Shown piece by piece: positions 26,344-35,093 of a stretch of DNA of 42,474 nt (its first letter is position 1; the number at the start of each line of letters is the position of its first letter). The position numbers and the translations under genes are program-made. The notes below the pieces were generated by a model that was given only the letters and a program-made list of their open reading frames with translations, was not told the DNA's origin and ran no database searches. This DNA comes from RGDT01 sp964630925 (GTDB lineage Bacteria > Planctomycetota > Planctomycetia > Gemmatales > Gemmataceae), in assembly GCA_964630925.1 (NCBI GenBank), contig CAZVZK010000086.1:1-42474 (forward strand), written 5' to 3'.

Positions 26344-26784
26344 ATGCGGGCCGTCATCCAGCGTGTGGGCCGGGCGAGCGTCACCATCGCCGGCGAGGTG
26401 GCCGGCGCCATCGGGCCGGGCCTGATGGTGCTGCTCGGCGTCGCACCGGACGACACGGCGGAGCGCGTCCGCTGGATGGCCGACAAGCTCGTCAACATGC
26501 GCATCTTCGCGGACGACGAGGGGAAGATGAACCGCTCGCTGCTGGAGTCGGGCGGGGCGATGCTGGTCGTGAGCCAATTCACGCTGTACGGCGACACGCG
26601 CAAGGGCCGGCGTCCGAGCTTCATCGGCGCGGCGGGCCCCGAGGTGGCGGTGCCGCTGTACGAGGCGTTCCTCGAGGCGGTGCGCGCCCTGGGCGTGCGT
26701 GTCGAATCGGGCCGGTTCGGCGCCGACATGCTGGTCGAGCTGGCCAACGACGGCCCGGTGACGCTAATCGTGGACGCGCCGTGA
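26344..26784 (+). CDS. dtd: D-aminoacyl-tRNA deacylase
   Basis: A 146-residue protein, normal length for bacterial Dtd, which removes D-amino acids (and Gly from tRNA-Ala) from mischarged tRNA in the cytoplasm. It starts MRAVIQRVGRASVTIAGEV. Both active-site signatures are present: SQFTLYGD at 77-84 and NDGPVT at 135-140, the latter contributing the cross-subunit Gly-Pro motif. ATG 26344 is preferred to the TTG two codons upstream because it matches the family start. The gene begins 77 bases after the divergent 84-residue gene. Confidence 0.96.
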   Translation: MRAVIQRVGRASVTIAGEVAGAIGPGLMVLLGVAPDDTAERVRWMADKLVNMRIFADDEGKMNRSLLESGGAMLVVSQFTLYGDTRKGRRPSFIGAAGPEVAVPLYEAFLEAVRALGVRVESGRFGADMLVELANDGPVTLIVDAP

Positions 26785-26853
26785 GCCACCGAATACCGTC
26801 TCCATGTGACCCGCCTCCGACATCCCACCTACCCTCCCCCTGGGCCCTCCCCC

Positions 26854-29800
26854 ATGCGCACACCCCTCCTGGCCTTCGCCGTCCTCGCCGCCTCCGGCCT
26901 GCACGCCGCCGTGCCCGACGGCAGGATCGCGGTATCACCGAAGCCCGCCCGCCCCATCAAGGGGCCGCAGAAGCCCGAGGAGCAGAGGGCGTGCTTCGTC
27001 ACCCCGCCCGGCTTCGAGGTCGAGCTGGTGGCCGCCGAGCCCCTGGTCATCAACCCGGTCACGATGACCGTGGACGAGAAGGGCCGCATCTACGCCAGCG
27101 AGAGCCACACCTACCGCTACGGGCCGAAGGGGTCGCCGGTCAAGCCGTTCACCAACCCCGTCGTCCGCCTCGACCCGCTCGGCCCCGGCAAGGGCTACAA
27201 GCGCGTCCCCGTCGCCGAGGGGTTCGACGACCCCGTCATGGGCATCGCCGTCCGCGGCGACAAGCTGTGGGCGGCCGCCAACAATTTCCTGTACCGCTTC
27301 GACCTCGCCGAGGACGGCAAGGCGACGAACAGGAAGACGCTCGTGACCGACAGGAACAAGGCGTGGAACCCGTTCGGCATGTTCGTCCTGGAGTGGGGGC
27401 CGGACGGCCTGCTGTACCTCAGCGTCGGCAACCACGCCATCGACCTGCGCGGGCCCAACGGCAAGCTGAGCGGCCGCGGCGGCTCCGGCATCATCGCCCG
27501 CATGAGGCCCGACGGCAGCGACATGGAACGCCTCGTCCACGGCCTGCGCGTGCCGTACTCGTTCGAGCAGGACCCCTTCGGCCAGCTGTGGCTGCTGTCC
27601 AACGGCGAGGGCAACCCCAACCGCTTCGTCCGCGTCATCGAGGGCGTCGATTACCACTGCTACAGCCGGGGCGGCGCCGGCAACGAGTGGCTCGCCGGAC
27701 GCCACCCGCTCGCGCCGCCCTGCCTGGAGCTGCCGCGCGGCGCCAACACCCAGCTCATCCGCTACCACGGCGCCGCCTACCCCGCCTCGCACCAGGGCAG
27801 CCTCCTCCTGTGCAACTGGGGCGCGCACGGCTTCAACGGCCCCAACCGCGCCATCTTCCGCTACGTCCCCGACGCCCGCGGCAACATCGTCGACTGGGAG
27901 ACGTTCCTGGCCTGCTCCGACCCGCACTTCCGCCCCAGCCACATCGCCCTCGACCCCGACGGCAGCCTGCTCGTGAGCGACTGGTACGGCCGCGACGACG
28001 AGAGCGACAGGACGGGCCGCATCTGGCGCGTCCGCTACACCGGCAAGGACAAGCCGCCCGCCGTCACCCACAAGCTCGCCTCCGCCGACTGGGCGAAGGA
28101 GGATTACGCCCTCGCCGCCCTCGGCTCGCCGCACCACCTCATCCGCGACAGGGCGGCGGAAGTGCTGGTGAAGCGTGGCGCGGCGGCCGTGGAGGCCCTG
28201 GCCGGGCACGCCGCGTCGGCGAAGGAGCCGCTCGGCGCCGCCGGGGCGCTGTGGGTGCTGACGCGCGTCGGCACCCCGAAGGCCCTGGAAGCGCTCGCCT
28301 CGGGGACGAGGCACGCCGACGCCCGCGTCCGCCGGCTGGCCGTCCAGCTCCTCCGCCGGCACAAGGCGGAGGCGGCGGACGCGGCGGCCGAGAAGCTCCT
28401 GAAGGATGACGACGCCGCCGTCCGGGTCGCGGCGGCCGCGGCGCTGGGCGACCCCGCGAAGGCGCGGGCGGCGCTGTCCGCCGTGCTGGAGGGCCCCGCC
28501 GCCGAGGACGCCCATCTGCGTTACGAGGCGGCGGCCCATCTGGCGCGGCACGCGGATGCGGCGGCGTTCTCGCGGCTGCTCGGCGCCGCGTCGGCGTCCA
28601 CCCGCCTGGCCGGCATGATCGCCGCCGACGTGGCCTGCTTCGAGTCGCTGCCGACGAAGGCCGCCGCCGTCGAGGCCATCGCCGAGGCCATCGCCGCCGT
28701 GAAGGACGAGAAGGACATGGGCCTACTGCTGACGCTGGCGCGGCTGAACGCCGACGGCAAGCTGGCCCCGGCGCTGGAGAAGCTGTTGGCCCGCGAGGAC
28801 GCGCCGGCGGCCGCCGCCGCGCAGGCCCTGCTGCTGCTGAAGGCACGCGGCGGCGCGTCGCCGAAGGTGCTGGCCGTGGCCGGCAAGAGGCTGCTGGAGG
28901 CCCTGGACAGGGGCGCGGTCAAGATCGGCTCGCCGGCGGAGGCGGCGCTGCTGCTCGACGTGCTGGAACTGGAGGGGCCGACCCCGGCGGCGCTGGGGCA
29001 GTTGGGCCGGCTGCTGGAGGCCGGCGGCAAGGGCGGCCCGCGCGAGGCGGCCCACGCCCTCGCACGCCGCCACGGCCCGAAGGCGGCGGCGCTGGCGAAG
29101 ACGCTCTGGCCCCGGCTGCTTGACAAGCGCACCACCGCCGACGAGGGCGTGGAGATCCTCGGCACGCTGGCCCGCATCGAGGCGAAGCCCGACGGCGACC
29201 TCTGGGCCAAGGCGCTGGACGACGGCCGGCCCGAGGTCCGCACCGAGGCCGTGCGCTCGTGGCGTGCGTTCAAGGGGGACGCCGGCCTGACGAAGGCGCT
29301 CGTCGCCGCCGCGCCAAAACTGCTGGAGAAGGACGCCGGCCTGCGCGACGACCTGTCATCCGTCCTGACGCACCTGGAGGCGGACGCGGGTGTGTTGAAG
29401 AAGCTGGGCCTCGACGCGCCCGCCGACACCCGCGACGAAATAGCCGCGCGGACGCTGAAGGCGTTGGCCTCCGCGTCGTCGGCCGAGCGTTCGCGGCGGA
29501 CGCGGGCCGGGCGGCTGGTCTTCGAGAGGAACGCCTGCGCCAAGTGCCACACCGCCGTGGACCGCGACACGCCGCTGGCCCCGTCGCTGAAGGAGGTGGC
29601 ACGCGGGCAGAAGGCGGAGTACCTCGTCGAGTCGGTGCTGTACCCGTCGAAGATCATCAAGACGGGCTTCGAGACGGAGCAGGTGATGACGAGGGCCGGC
29701 AAGGTCCTCAAGGGGCTGGTGAAGGACGACGGCAAGACGCTGCGGGTCCTCGACGGGGACAAGGAGGTCAAGCTCGACAAGGCCGACGTCGAGTCGCGCG

Positions 29801-29898
29801 AGGTGCTGAAGGTGTCGCTGATGCCCGAGGGCCAGGAGAGGCAGATGAGCCGGTCGGAATTCCTGGATCTGATCGCATACCTCGCGTCGTTGCGGTAG
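26854..29898 (+). CDS. PVC-type haem-binding CxxCH protein with glucose-dehydrogenase-like propeller and HEAT-like repeats
   Basis: A 1014-residue secreted protein. A signal peptide MRTPLLAFAVLAASGLHA opens it. Residues about 45-400 form the membrane-bound-dehydrogenase/soluble-glucose-dehydrogenase-like propeller of planctomycetes (PPGFEVELVAAEP, RIYASESHTY, GPDGLLYLSVGNH, FRPSHIALDPDGSLLVSDWY). An Ala-rich HEAT-like region follows to about 860. The C-terminus is the planctomycete haem-binding domain with CAKCH (Cys895, Cys898, His899), the TxGFETEQVMTRAGKVLKGL segment and a terminal helix. ATG 26854 begins the signal peptide. It is predicted to oxidise a sugar or polyol in the periplasm with electron passage to haem. 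No operon partner is apparent. Confidence 0.92.
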   Translation: MRTPLLAFAVLAASGLHAAVPDGRIAVSPKPARPIKGPQKPEEQRACFVTPPGFEVELVAAEPLVINPVTMTVDEKGRIYASESHTYRYGPKGSPVKPFTNPVVRLDPLGPGKGYKRVPVAEGFDDPVMGIAVRGDKLWAAANNFLYRFDLAEDGKATNRKTLVTDRNKAWNPFGMFVLEWGPDGLLYLSVGNHAIDLRGPNGKLSGRGGSGIIARMRPDGSDMERLVHGLRVPYSFEQDPFGQLWLLSNGEGNPNRFVRVIEGVDYHCYSRGGAGNEWLAGRHPLAPPCLELPRGANTQLIRYHGAAYPASHQGSLLLCNWGAHGFNGPNRAIFRYVPDARGNIVDWETFLACSDPHFRPSHIALDPDGSLLVSDWYGRDDESDRTGRIWRVRYTGKDKPPAVTHKLASADWAKEDYALAALGSPHHLIRDRAAEVLVKRGAAAVEALAGHAASAKEPLGAAGALWVLTRVGTPKALEALASGTRHADARVRRLAVQLLRRHKAEAADAAAEKLLKDDDAAVRVAAAAALGDPAKARAALSAVLEGPAAEDAHLRYEAAAHLARHADAAAFSRLLGAASASTRLAGMIAADVACFESLPTKAAAVEAIAEAIAAVKDEKDMGLLLTLARLNADGKLAPALEKLLAREDAPAAAAAQALLLLKARGGASPKVLAVAGKRLLEALDRGAVKIGSPAEAALLLDVLELEGPTPAALGQLGRLLEAGGKGGPREAAHALARRHGPKAAALAKTLWPRLLDKRTTADEGVEILGTLARIEAKPDGDLWAKALDDGRPEVRTEAVRSWRAFKGDAGLTKALVAAAPKLLEKDAGLRDDLSSVLTHLEADAGVLKKLGLDAPADTRDEIAARTLKALASASSAERSRRTRAGRLVFERNACAKCHTAVDRDTPLAPSLKEVARGQKAEYLVESVLYPSKIIKTGFETEQVMTRAGKVLKGLVKDDGKTLRVLDGDKEVKLDKADVESREVLKVSLMPEGQERQMSRSEFLDLIAYLASLR

Positions 29899-30554
29899 GG
29901 TCGGCGGGTGTCCGAAGGGGTGCGATGATGGGCGTTCACGACGCGAGTTTGCATTGCATTGCACCCCCCCAGGCAACCCCCTGCAATGAAACTCCTGCGC
30001 TGATCGTGCGGCATCGGGCCCCTCCGGGCACAACTTGCATTTCAGGGGGTGGTGTCGCGTGCCGGCCTCCCCGCGGCGGACGCGAAGGCCCGGAAGGGGG
30101 ATCGTGTCGATCCCCGGCCCTGGTCTCGTAGGTCGTGGTTGAGCCCGGCGTCAGCCGGGCGAAGCCCGACGTGACGCGCCACGCCCCCGCGTCAGCGGGC
30201 GCGAGGCACCGTCGGGCGCCGGGTCACACCGTCTCGCGTTGATCCGTCGCGTAGGGCAGGCTGCCAGCCTGCCGCCGGGCCGCAGGCCCGGCCAGCATGC
30301 GCGTCGCCCGCAGGGATCGATTCAACCCGACCCGGTATCACCCGTCACACGTCACGCCCGCAACGCCCCCTGGCGGGAGGCCGAGTCACCTGCCCACTTT
30401 TCTCCGATGTGAGCATGTGACTCTGGCGTCAACCGACGCATTGTGCCACGGATGGGCAGCGAGTGCGCGAGTCACCTGCTCACACGCTCACACGCTCACC
30501 TCACGCACGCCCGCCCCGACGGGCGCCGGGTCACATTCCACTTCCCGACGGCGT
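29899..30554. other. Gene-free region rich in small inverted repeats
   Basis: No coding region is convincing. Visible stems: GAGTTT-CATTGCA (29945-29958) with 29982-29994; GGGGATCG (30097-30104) with 30108-30115; GCCCGGC (30143-30149) with 30154-30160; GCCCGACG (30164-30171) with 30210-30217; GGCAGGCT (30255-30262) with 30266-30273; GCCGGGCC (30274-30281) with 30285-30292. The motif GAGTCAC and its complement recur at 30383-30389, 30417-30423 and 30469-30475, and CTCACACG is tandem at 30479-30494. This looks like an accumulation of REP-like palindromes. Confidence 0.65.
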
Positions 30555-30624
30555 GGCATGTGAGTCCGTCGCCGTAACATATTGAAGATATAGCATTTGC
30601 AGCGACGATTCCGAGTCACATGCC
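30555..30624. repeat. Inverted-repeat element with AT-rich core
   Basis: GGCATGTGA near 30555 pairs with TCACATGCC at 30616-30624, and inside it CGTCGC pairs with GCGACG. The core (about 30575-30600) is strikingly AT-rich for this genome, with ATAT on both sides of GAAG. It resembles a short non-autonomous palindromic element or a regulatory site. Confidence 0.55.
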
Positions 30625-31064
30625 AGAACGCAGCACACGCCACCCCTGCCAGGAGGCGGGAAAAGTTGGCAGGCCCCTTGACGGGGCATGGACACCCGTC
30701 CAATACTACCAACAGGGAGAGCCCTCGCCCACAACCCTCCCCCATCTCTCCGGTGCCCCGTGCCCAGACCTCCACCCACCACCACAAGCATCGTCCCTCG
30801 TCGCCGGCGTCTCGCCGGGGACGCCTCGTCTTCCGGACTCCACCCGTGCTTCGTCGTGGGCGCGGAACCTCCCGTCTATCTATCCGCGCCCCGGTGCATG
30901 CCCCCGCCTTCGACGCGACCGCACAGTACGCGCGGCCTCCCTGTCCGCCTTCAACAACCCGAAGACAACGCCGAACCCGACATCCTGGCGTCCCCCGCGC
31001 GAGGGGAGACGCTGACGACTCACGACGCCCTCGCACCCTTCCCTTGAGGCCTGCCGTTGCGGTC
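30625..31064. other. Gene-free stretch before the HNH gene
   Basis: I see no convincing gene, repeat or hairpin here. Open frames exist on both strands but show no domain pattern, ribosome-binding site or codon bias; the base composition is C-rich on the given strand. Confidence 0.5.
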
Positions 31065-31094
31065 TTGGCGCACCGTGGTAGACTTGTGTATAGT
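31065..31094 (+). promoter_or_regulatory. Housekeeping-type promoter of the HNH gene
   Basis: TTGGCG (31065-31070), 18-base spacer, TATAGT (31089-31094). The predicted start of transcription near 31,101 leaves a leader of about 38 bases that contains GGAGG (31126-31130), 8 bases before the GTG start codon at 31139. Confidence 0.6.
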
Positions 31095-31138
31095 TTGGAG
31101 TTAGGTTGACTTGCAACGCAGAAACGGAGGCCAAACCC

Positions 31139-32221
31139 GTGACCAAGGCCAAGCGAAAGGCACCCGACAAGGACACGCTTCGCGAGCTCTACCTGAAGTC
31201 CGGGAACCAGTGCGCGTTTCCCGATTGCACGCGGGTGATGCTCAACAAGGACGGGGTCTTCATCGGCCAAATCTGTCACATCGAAGCTGCGGAAGAGGGC
31301 GGGGAGCGGTTCAACTTCGCCATGTCCGACGAGGAGCGGGCCGCGTTCCCGAACCTCATGCTCATGTGCTACGAGCACCACGTCATCACCAACGACGTGG
31401 ATGTCTATTCGGTCCCGGCCCTCCAGGCCATGAAGGCGGGGCATGAGGCCAAGTTCACCGACCCGGCCCAGGCGATCCTGGACGGCGAGGCCCTCCAACT
31501 CACCGGCGACGTTGTGCAGATCGGCACCGGAAACAGAGCGATCACGGCACCCAACAGTGGCACGATCATCATGGGAGACAGCCACCATCACCACCCCGCG
31601 CAAACGCGGCAGATCGAACTGAAGCCAACGGCCGCCGAAATCGAGATCCTCCTGCGTCTGGCCGACTCGCCGAGCGGCTTCCTGAACGCCGTCACCTTCG
31701 AGGGTGGCTTTGAGGTGATCATCGACGGGCAGCAACTCGGGGGCGTTGGTGGCGGTGGACCGCCGGTGCAACTTCACGAGGGGGTCCACCGCCTTCTCCG
31801 ATATGGGTTGCTGTCCGATCTGCACCGAAACGGTGAGGTCTACCACCTCTCCACCGAGGGGCGGGAAGCCGCACAGCAGCTCCGCGAGCAGATCGACCGA
31901 GGTGATCGTCCCGACTACGGTCACATCGAGCGGACGATGCCAGCCCTCTTGGAGGAGATGCGGGAGGACTTCGACAAGCACCCAGTCATCCGAGAAATGA
32001 TCCTCTTGGACAGCGAGGGAATCGTTTACAACGGTGGCGGCGTGTTCAGATACCACCGGTCCGTCCACCGCGACCTCGACAGCCTGTTCCAGGTCTTGGA
32101 GAACAACGGGTTCGTGCAGAACATCACGCACAACCGCACCGCGCGCTACCGCGTTTCTGAGGCGTTCGCCCGCTACCTCCAGGGCCGAACTCCGCCGTGT
32201 CCCTCAACGACCGATGAATGA
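31139..32221 (+). CDS. HNH-nuclease-like protein with C-terminal winged-helix region
   Basis: A 360-residue protein. GTG 31139 is chosen because GGAGG lies 8 bases upstream; the in-frame TTG at 31106 falls inside the predicted leader. The N-terminal 105 residues form a treble-clef HNH domain: Cys25 and Cys30 (CAFPDC), His47 in QICHIEAA, Asn72 in PNLMLMC, Cys77, His80 and His81 (CYEHH). This matches the ICHIEA-type HNH found fused to varied effectors in defence islands. A short beta segment (VVQIGTGNRAITAPNSGTI) links to a helical part with a winged-helix look (LLRYGLLSDLHRNGEVYHLSTEGREAA). A second helical domain fills the C-terminus. Base composition is less GC-rich than the neighbours, hinting at acquisition. 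Likely a DNA- or RNA-cutting effector or regulator; target unknown. Confidence 0.78.
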   Translation: MTKAKRKAPDKDTLRELYLKSGNQCAFPDCTRVMLNKDGVFIGQICHIEAAEEGGERFNFAMSDEERAAFPNLMLMCYEHHVITNDVDVYSVPALQAMKAGHEAKFTDPAQAILDGEALQLTGDVVQIGTGNRAITAPNSGTIIMGDSHHHHPAQTRQIELKPTAAEIEILLRLADSPSGFLNAVTFEGGFEVIIDGQQLGGVGGGGPPVQLHEGVHRLLRYGLLSDLHRNGEVYHLSTEGREAAQQLREQIDRGDRPDYGHIERTMPALLEEMREDFDKHPVIREMILLDSEGIVYNGGGVFRYHRSVHRDLDSLFQVLENNGFVQNITHNRTARYRVSEAFARYLQGRTPPCPSTTDE

Positions 32222-32236
32222 ATCCCTCTGGCGTGG

Positions 32237-32265
32237 TTGTCGTATCGAACGGATTTGCCTACTAT
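32237..32265 (+). promoter_or_regulatory. Housekeeping-type promoter of the wHTH-ATPase-membrane operon
   Basis: TTGTCG (32237-32242), exactly 17 bases, TACTAT (32260-32265), in an AT-richer patch directly after the HNH gene's stop. The -10 box begins a tandem ACTATCCC pair. It gives a leader of about 37 bases to the ATG at 32309, so the three-gene operon can be expressed apart from the HNH gene. Confidence 0.6.
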
Positions 32266-32308
32266 CCCACTATCCCACCCCACGTTCCGCAGGCCCGGCG
32301 AGACGGAC

Positions 32309-33022
32309 ATGGCCAAGAAAGCAAGCGCACCGCCCCCGCCCGATGATGACGCCATCGCCCAGGCCCTACAGAAGGCCCTGTCCGGCGAGGAGGTCCGCCT
32401 GCACGGCACGGCGGCGGCCCCCGGCATCTTCCCGAGCGGCAATCCGGGCAAGGCCCTGCTGGAACACGCGAAGGCCGAGAACCTCATCGACGAATCGCGC
32501 CCCGCGAAGCCCAAGGCCCCCCGGATGGGCCGCATCACCGAGAAGGGCCGGGCGTTCGTCCTCTCGCGCAGCAGCCCGCGTCAGGCCGCCGAGGCGATGA
32601 AAGCCATGCTGGAGGCGCAGGGCGCGGCGCTGGTGGAGCGGCTCGCGCAGGCCGAGCATGCCGCGCGGGCCGCCCTCGCCGCCCACCAGCAGACGGCCCA
32701 GCGCCTGGCCGAGCTGTTGCGCGAGCCGCCCAAGGCGGTGAGCCCGCCTCCGGCGGCGTGGGAGGAGGACCTCGTTCGGCTGGTGCGAGAGGCGAAGAAC
32801 CGGAACCCATCGATTCGCCCAACACTTCCCGCAATCTTCGACGAGTTGCGACGGTCTCATCCCACCGCCGAGTTAGCGGCCTTCCACGACACGCTGCGGC
32901 GCTTACACGAACGTGGCCTCATCCGGTTGGGTGCCTACTCGCTCGCCCTCGCGACCTTGCCCGACTCCCGCAACGCCCTGTACCTCGACCGGGAGGTGAA
33001 GTTCTATGTCGATCTCCCCTGA
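32309..33022 (+). CDS. Winged-helix / coiled-coil protein, first gene of a three-gene operon
   Basis: A 237-residue protein starting MAKKASAPPPP. After a Pro-rich start comes a winged-helix-like segment (about 15-90: AIAQALQKAL, KALLEHAKAENLID, RITEKGRAFVLS). Then follows a long Ala-rich coiled coil (about 90-160). A second winged-helix region lies at the C-terminus (PTLPAIFDELRRSHPTAELAAFHDTLRRLHERGLIRL, ending in YLDREVKFYVDLP; segments shown separately are contiguous). This architecture suits a DNA-contacting or scaffold subunit. Its last codons overlap the start of the ATPase gene by 17 bases, implying translational coupling and a stoichiometric partnership. The family is not one I can name; C-terminal domains of this type occur in other planctomycete proteins. 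Confidence 0.72.
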   Translation: MAKKASAPPPPDDDAIAQALQKALSGEEVRLHGTAAAPGIFPSGNPGKALLEHAKAENLIDESRPAKPKAPRMGRITEKGRAFVLSRSSPRQAAEAMKAMLEAQGAALVERLAQAEHAARAALAAHQQTAQRLAELLREPPKAVSPPPAAWEEDLVRLVREAKNRNPSIRPTLPAIFDELRRSHPTAELAAFHDTLRRLHERGLIRLGAYSLALATLPDSRNALYLDREVKFYVDLP

Positions 33023-35084
33023 AATGGATGTCGCCCTCGACGTGAGGCCGCTCCGTGAGCGTGCCGTGGAGCTGCTCAGCAAACAGCCCAACCCGTTCGA
33101 TGGGCTCACACGCCCACAGCGGGCGGACGATAACTTCGGGCAACTCCACCTCGACGCCCTTCACCAGCCAATCAGGGATTTGCTCCTTGCCTGCATTGAC
33201 TCGTATCGGCTACCGGAGTACGTCACCGGCGAGCAGTTGAAGCCGACCCGCTCGATCCTCGTCCTCGGCGACAGGGGCAGCGGAAAGACGCACCTCCTGC
33301 AATCAATGGTCAACCGGGCCGACCGCCTCGCGCAACTCATTATCCGGCCCTCGTTCATCGACCCCGTCCTCCGCTTCGAAGAGTACCTCCTCGCCCAGAT
33401 GCGGATCGCGCTGGGCGAGCTGGACGAGTTTCATCAGCACCGCCCCATCGAGATCATCGCCCGCGCCCTGTCGCGCCGGCTGCTGCTCCAGGCCCTCCGG
33501 CACGCCACCCCGGCCGAGATGCTCTTCGCCATCAAGGGAGAACAGGCCCTCTCCTGGGGGCAACTCTGGTCGGGCGGCGAACACCTCGCGCCACGTTGGC
33601 AGACCCTGCTCCGCGAGCTGGAAAGCACAGACACCCGCGATGACCTCCCGGGTGCGATCGGGCGGTCAGGCCTGCCCCCGGCCGCGGCGGTGCGCCTCGT
33701 GGATGGCTACCTCCGCGTGGCGGAGTCGGGCACCGATTCCTACGCCCTCCTGCGCCGCCGGCTCTATTCGCACTTCGTGCGTTCGGTTCTGCTCGGTGAG
33801 GTGGAAGGGTTGTCGGCGTTCCTGCGCGAGGGGTACGCGGGGGCCATCGCGGGCACACTCGGCCGGCAGGAGTTGGTCGATCACATGCTCCAGCTCCTAC
33901 TGGAGGCCTGCGCCCTCGTCCGAATGCCCGTCGTCGTCGCGTTCGACAACATGGAGCGTCTGATCGCCCCACAGGGCGAGTTTAGCCACGACCTGGCGTC
34001 CGGCTTCATACGCAACATCGCCCAGGCCATCGACACGACACGCGGCCTGCTCTTCATGCCTTTCATCGAATCCACCCTTTGGGAATCCCAGATCGCTCCC
34101 GCCGGCCTGGACGAGTTCGCTCGCCTCCGACTGGAGCAGGGCGTCAGCCTGCCTGGGCGGCCCACCACCTACCTCCTGCGGCTCCACTCCCCGAGTGCGG
34201 ATGAGGTCCGCTCCCTGGTGCGGTCGCGCGTCCGGGCCTTGCTGAATGGCCTGGGTGATACCTCTGGCCTGCCCGATCACTTCCCATTCGAGCAGTCCTC
34301 TTTCGAAGAAATGACGGCCAGTGGTGTCAACCTCCGCAATATCCTCTATCGCCTTCGTGACGACTGGCACGCGGCACTGCATCCGGACGATGGGAAGCCA
34401 GCGAAGGAGAAAGATCCGCCAGACCCCGATCCTCGACTGCCTTGGCGCGAACGCCTGGAACGGATCTGGAGCAACGCCCTCGCCCAGGTCACTCGCACCA
34501 CCCCCGAACACCAGGACCTCGCGGCCTGCCTTGGCCTCCTTGCCCAGAACCTCCTCGTCGGCACGGTCCAGGATGGTTGGCGGTTGACGGCTGTCACGCC
34601 GACAGTGCAAGTCGGCGAACATGCCGCCTATGGCTTCGTTACCCTCCTCGACTGGAGGGCCACCGAGGAACGGCTGGACGGCCCGCGGATGCTGCGCGTG
34701 GCCGTGGGCTTCCTGCTGGCCTCCACGCAAGGCATGCAGCACGACCTACGCGCCAAGTTCGACCTCTACACGCAGTACAACCGGGGCTATCGCCTCGTCG
34801 TCCTCTGGCCCATCGAGGGGGAGCAGCCGCTGGCCGACCGTTTGCCCTCAAGCACTCGCGCCGTGTGGGATGCCAACTCCGACTATCACTGGCGCACAGA
34901 GATCCGGAGCGTGCGCGACATCGACATCCGCCGCATCCGCGCCTTCGTCCGCTGCCGCGACCTCGCCGAGCAGGAAGCCGGCGAGACGGTGCCCCAGGCC
35001 GAATTGGCCGAGCTCATGCGCTCGCGCGGCATCAACGCCATCCTCCCCCTTCTCCTGCCGCCGGCCGGCGGCGGCTCCGAGTGA
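33006..35084 (+). CDS. Large P-loop ATPase with ORC/STAND-like features
   Basis: A 692-residue protein. Walker A is GDRGSGKT (88-95), followed by HLLQSM. A hydrophobic strand ending in VVVAFDN (Asp314) is the likely Walker B; the usual Glu after the Asp is Asn315, with Glu317 close by. A helical lid follows (DEVRSLVRSRVRALL, NLRNILYRLRDDW). The last third, from about residue 500, has no motif I recognise; it is alpha/beta with YGFVTLLDWRATEERLDG and YRLVVLWPIEG strands and could be a sensor or a nuclease-like domain. ATG 33006 is supported by GGAGGTGA 6 bases upstream and overlaps the previous gene; ATG 33024 is the alternative. Likely a nucleic-acid-remodelling or signalling motor working with its two neighbours; function unknown. 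Confidence 0.8.
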   Translation: MSISPEMDVALDVRPLRERAVELLSKQPNPFDGLTRPQRADDNFGQLHLDALHQPIRDLLLACIDSYRLPEYVTGEQLKPTRSILVLGDRGSGKTHLLQSMVNRADRLAQLIIRPSFIDPVLRFEEYLLAQMRIALGELDEFHQHRPIEIIARALSRRLLLQALRHATPAEMLFAIKGEQALSWGQLWSGGEHLAPRWQTLLRELESTDTRDDLPGAIGRSGLPPAAAVRLVDGYLRVAESGTDSYALLRRRLYSHFVRSVLLGEVEGLSAFLREGYAGAIAGTLGRQELVDHMLQLLLEACALVRMPVVVAFDNMERLIAPQGEFSHDLASGFIRNIAQAIDTTRGLLFMPFIESTLWESQIAPAGLDEFARLRLEQGVSLPGRPTTYLLRLHSPSADEVRSLVRSRVRALLNGLGDTSGLPDHFPFEQSSFEEMTASGVNLRNILYRLRDDWHAALHPDDGKPAKEKDPPDPDPRLPWRERLERIWSNALAQVTRTTPEHQDLAACLGLLAQNLLVGTVQDGWRLTAVTPTVQVGEHAAYGFVTLLDWRATEERLDGPRMLRVAVGFLLASTQGMQHDLRAKFDLYTQYNRGYRLVVLWPIEGEQPLADRLPSSTRAVWDANSDYHWRTEIRSVRDIDIRRIRAFVRCRDLAEQEAGETVPQAELAELMRSRGINAILPLLLPPAGGGSE

Positions 35085-35093
35085 GGCCCGCCC

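Noticed and set aside
31106..31138. Upstream TTG start for the HNH protein
   Set aside because: It falls at the predicted transcription start; the GTG at 31139 has a well-placed GGAGG.
30488..32131. A 547-residue antisense frame covering the HNH gene and its upstream gap
   Set aside because: No domain pattern; it opposes a gene with intact HNH residues and a good promoter and ribosome-binding site.
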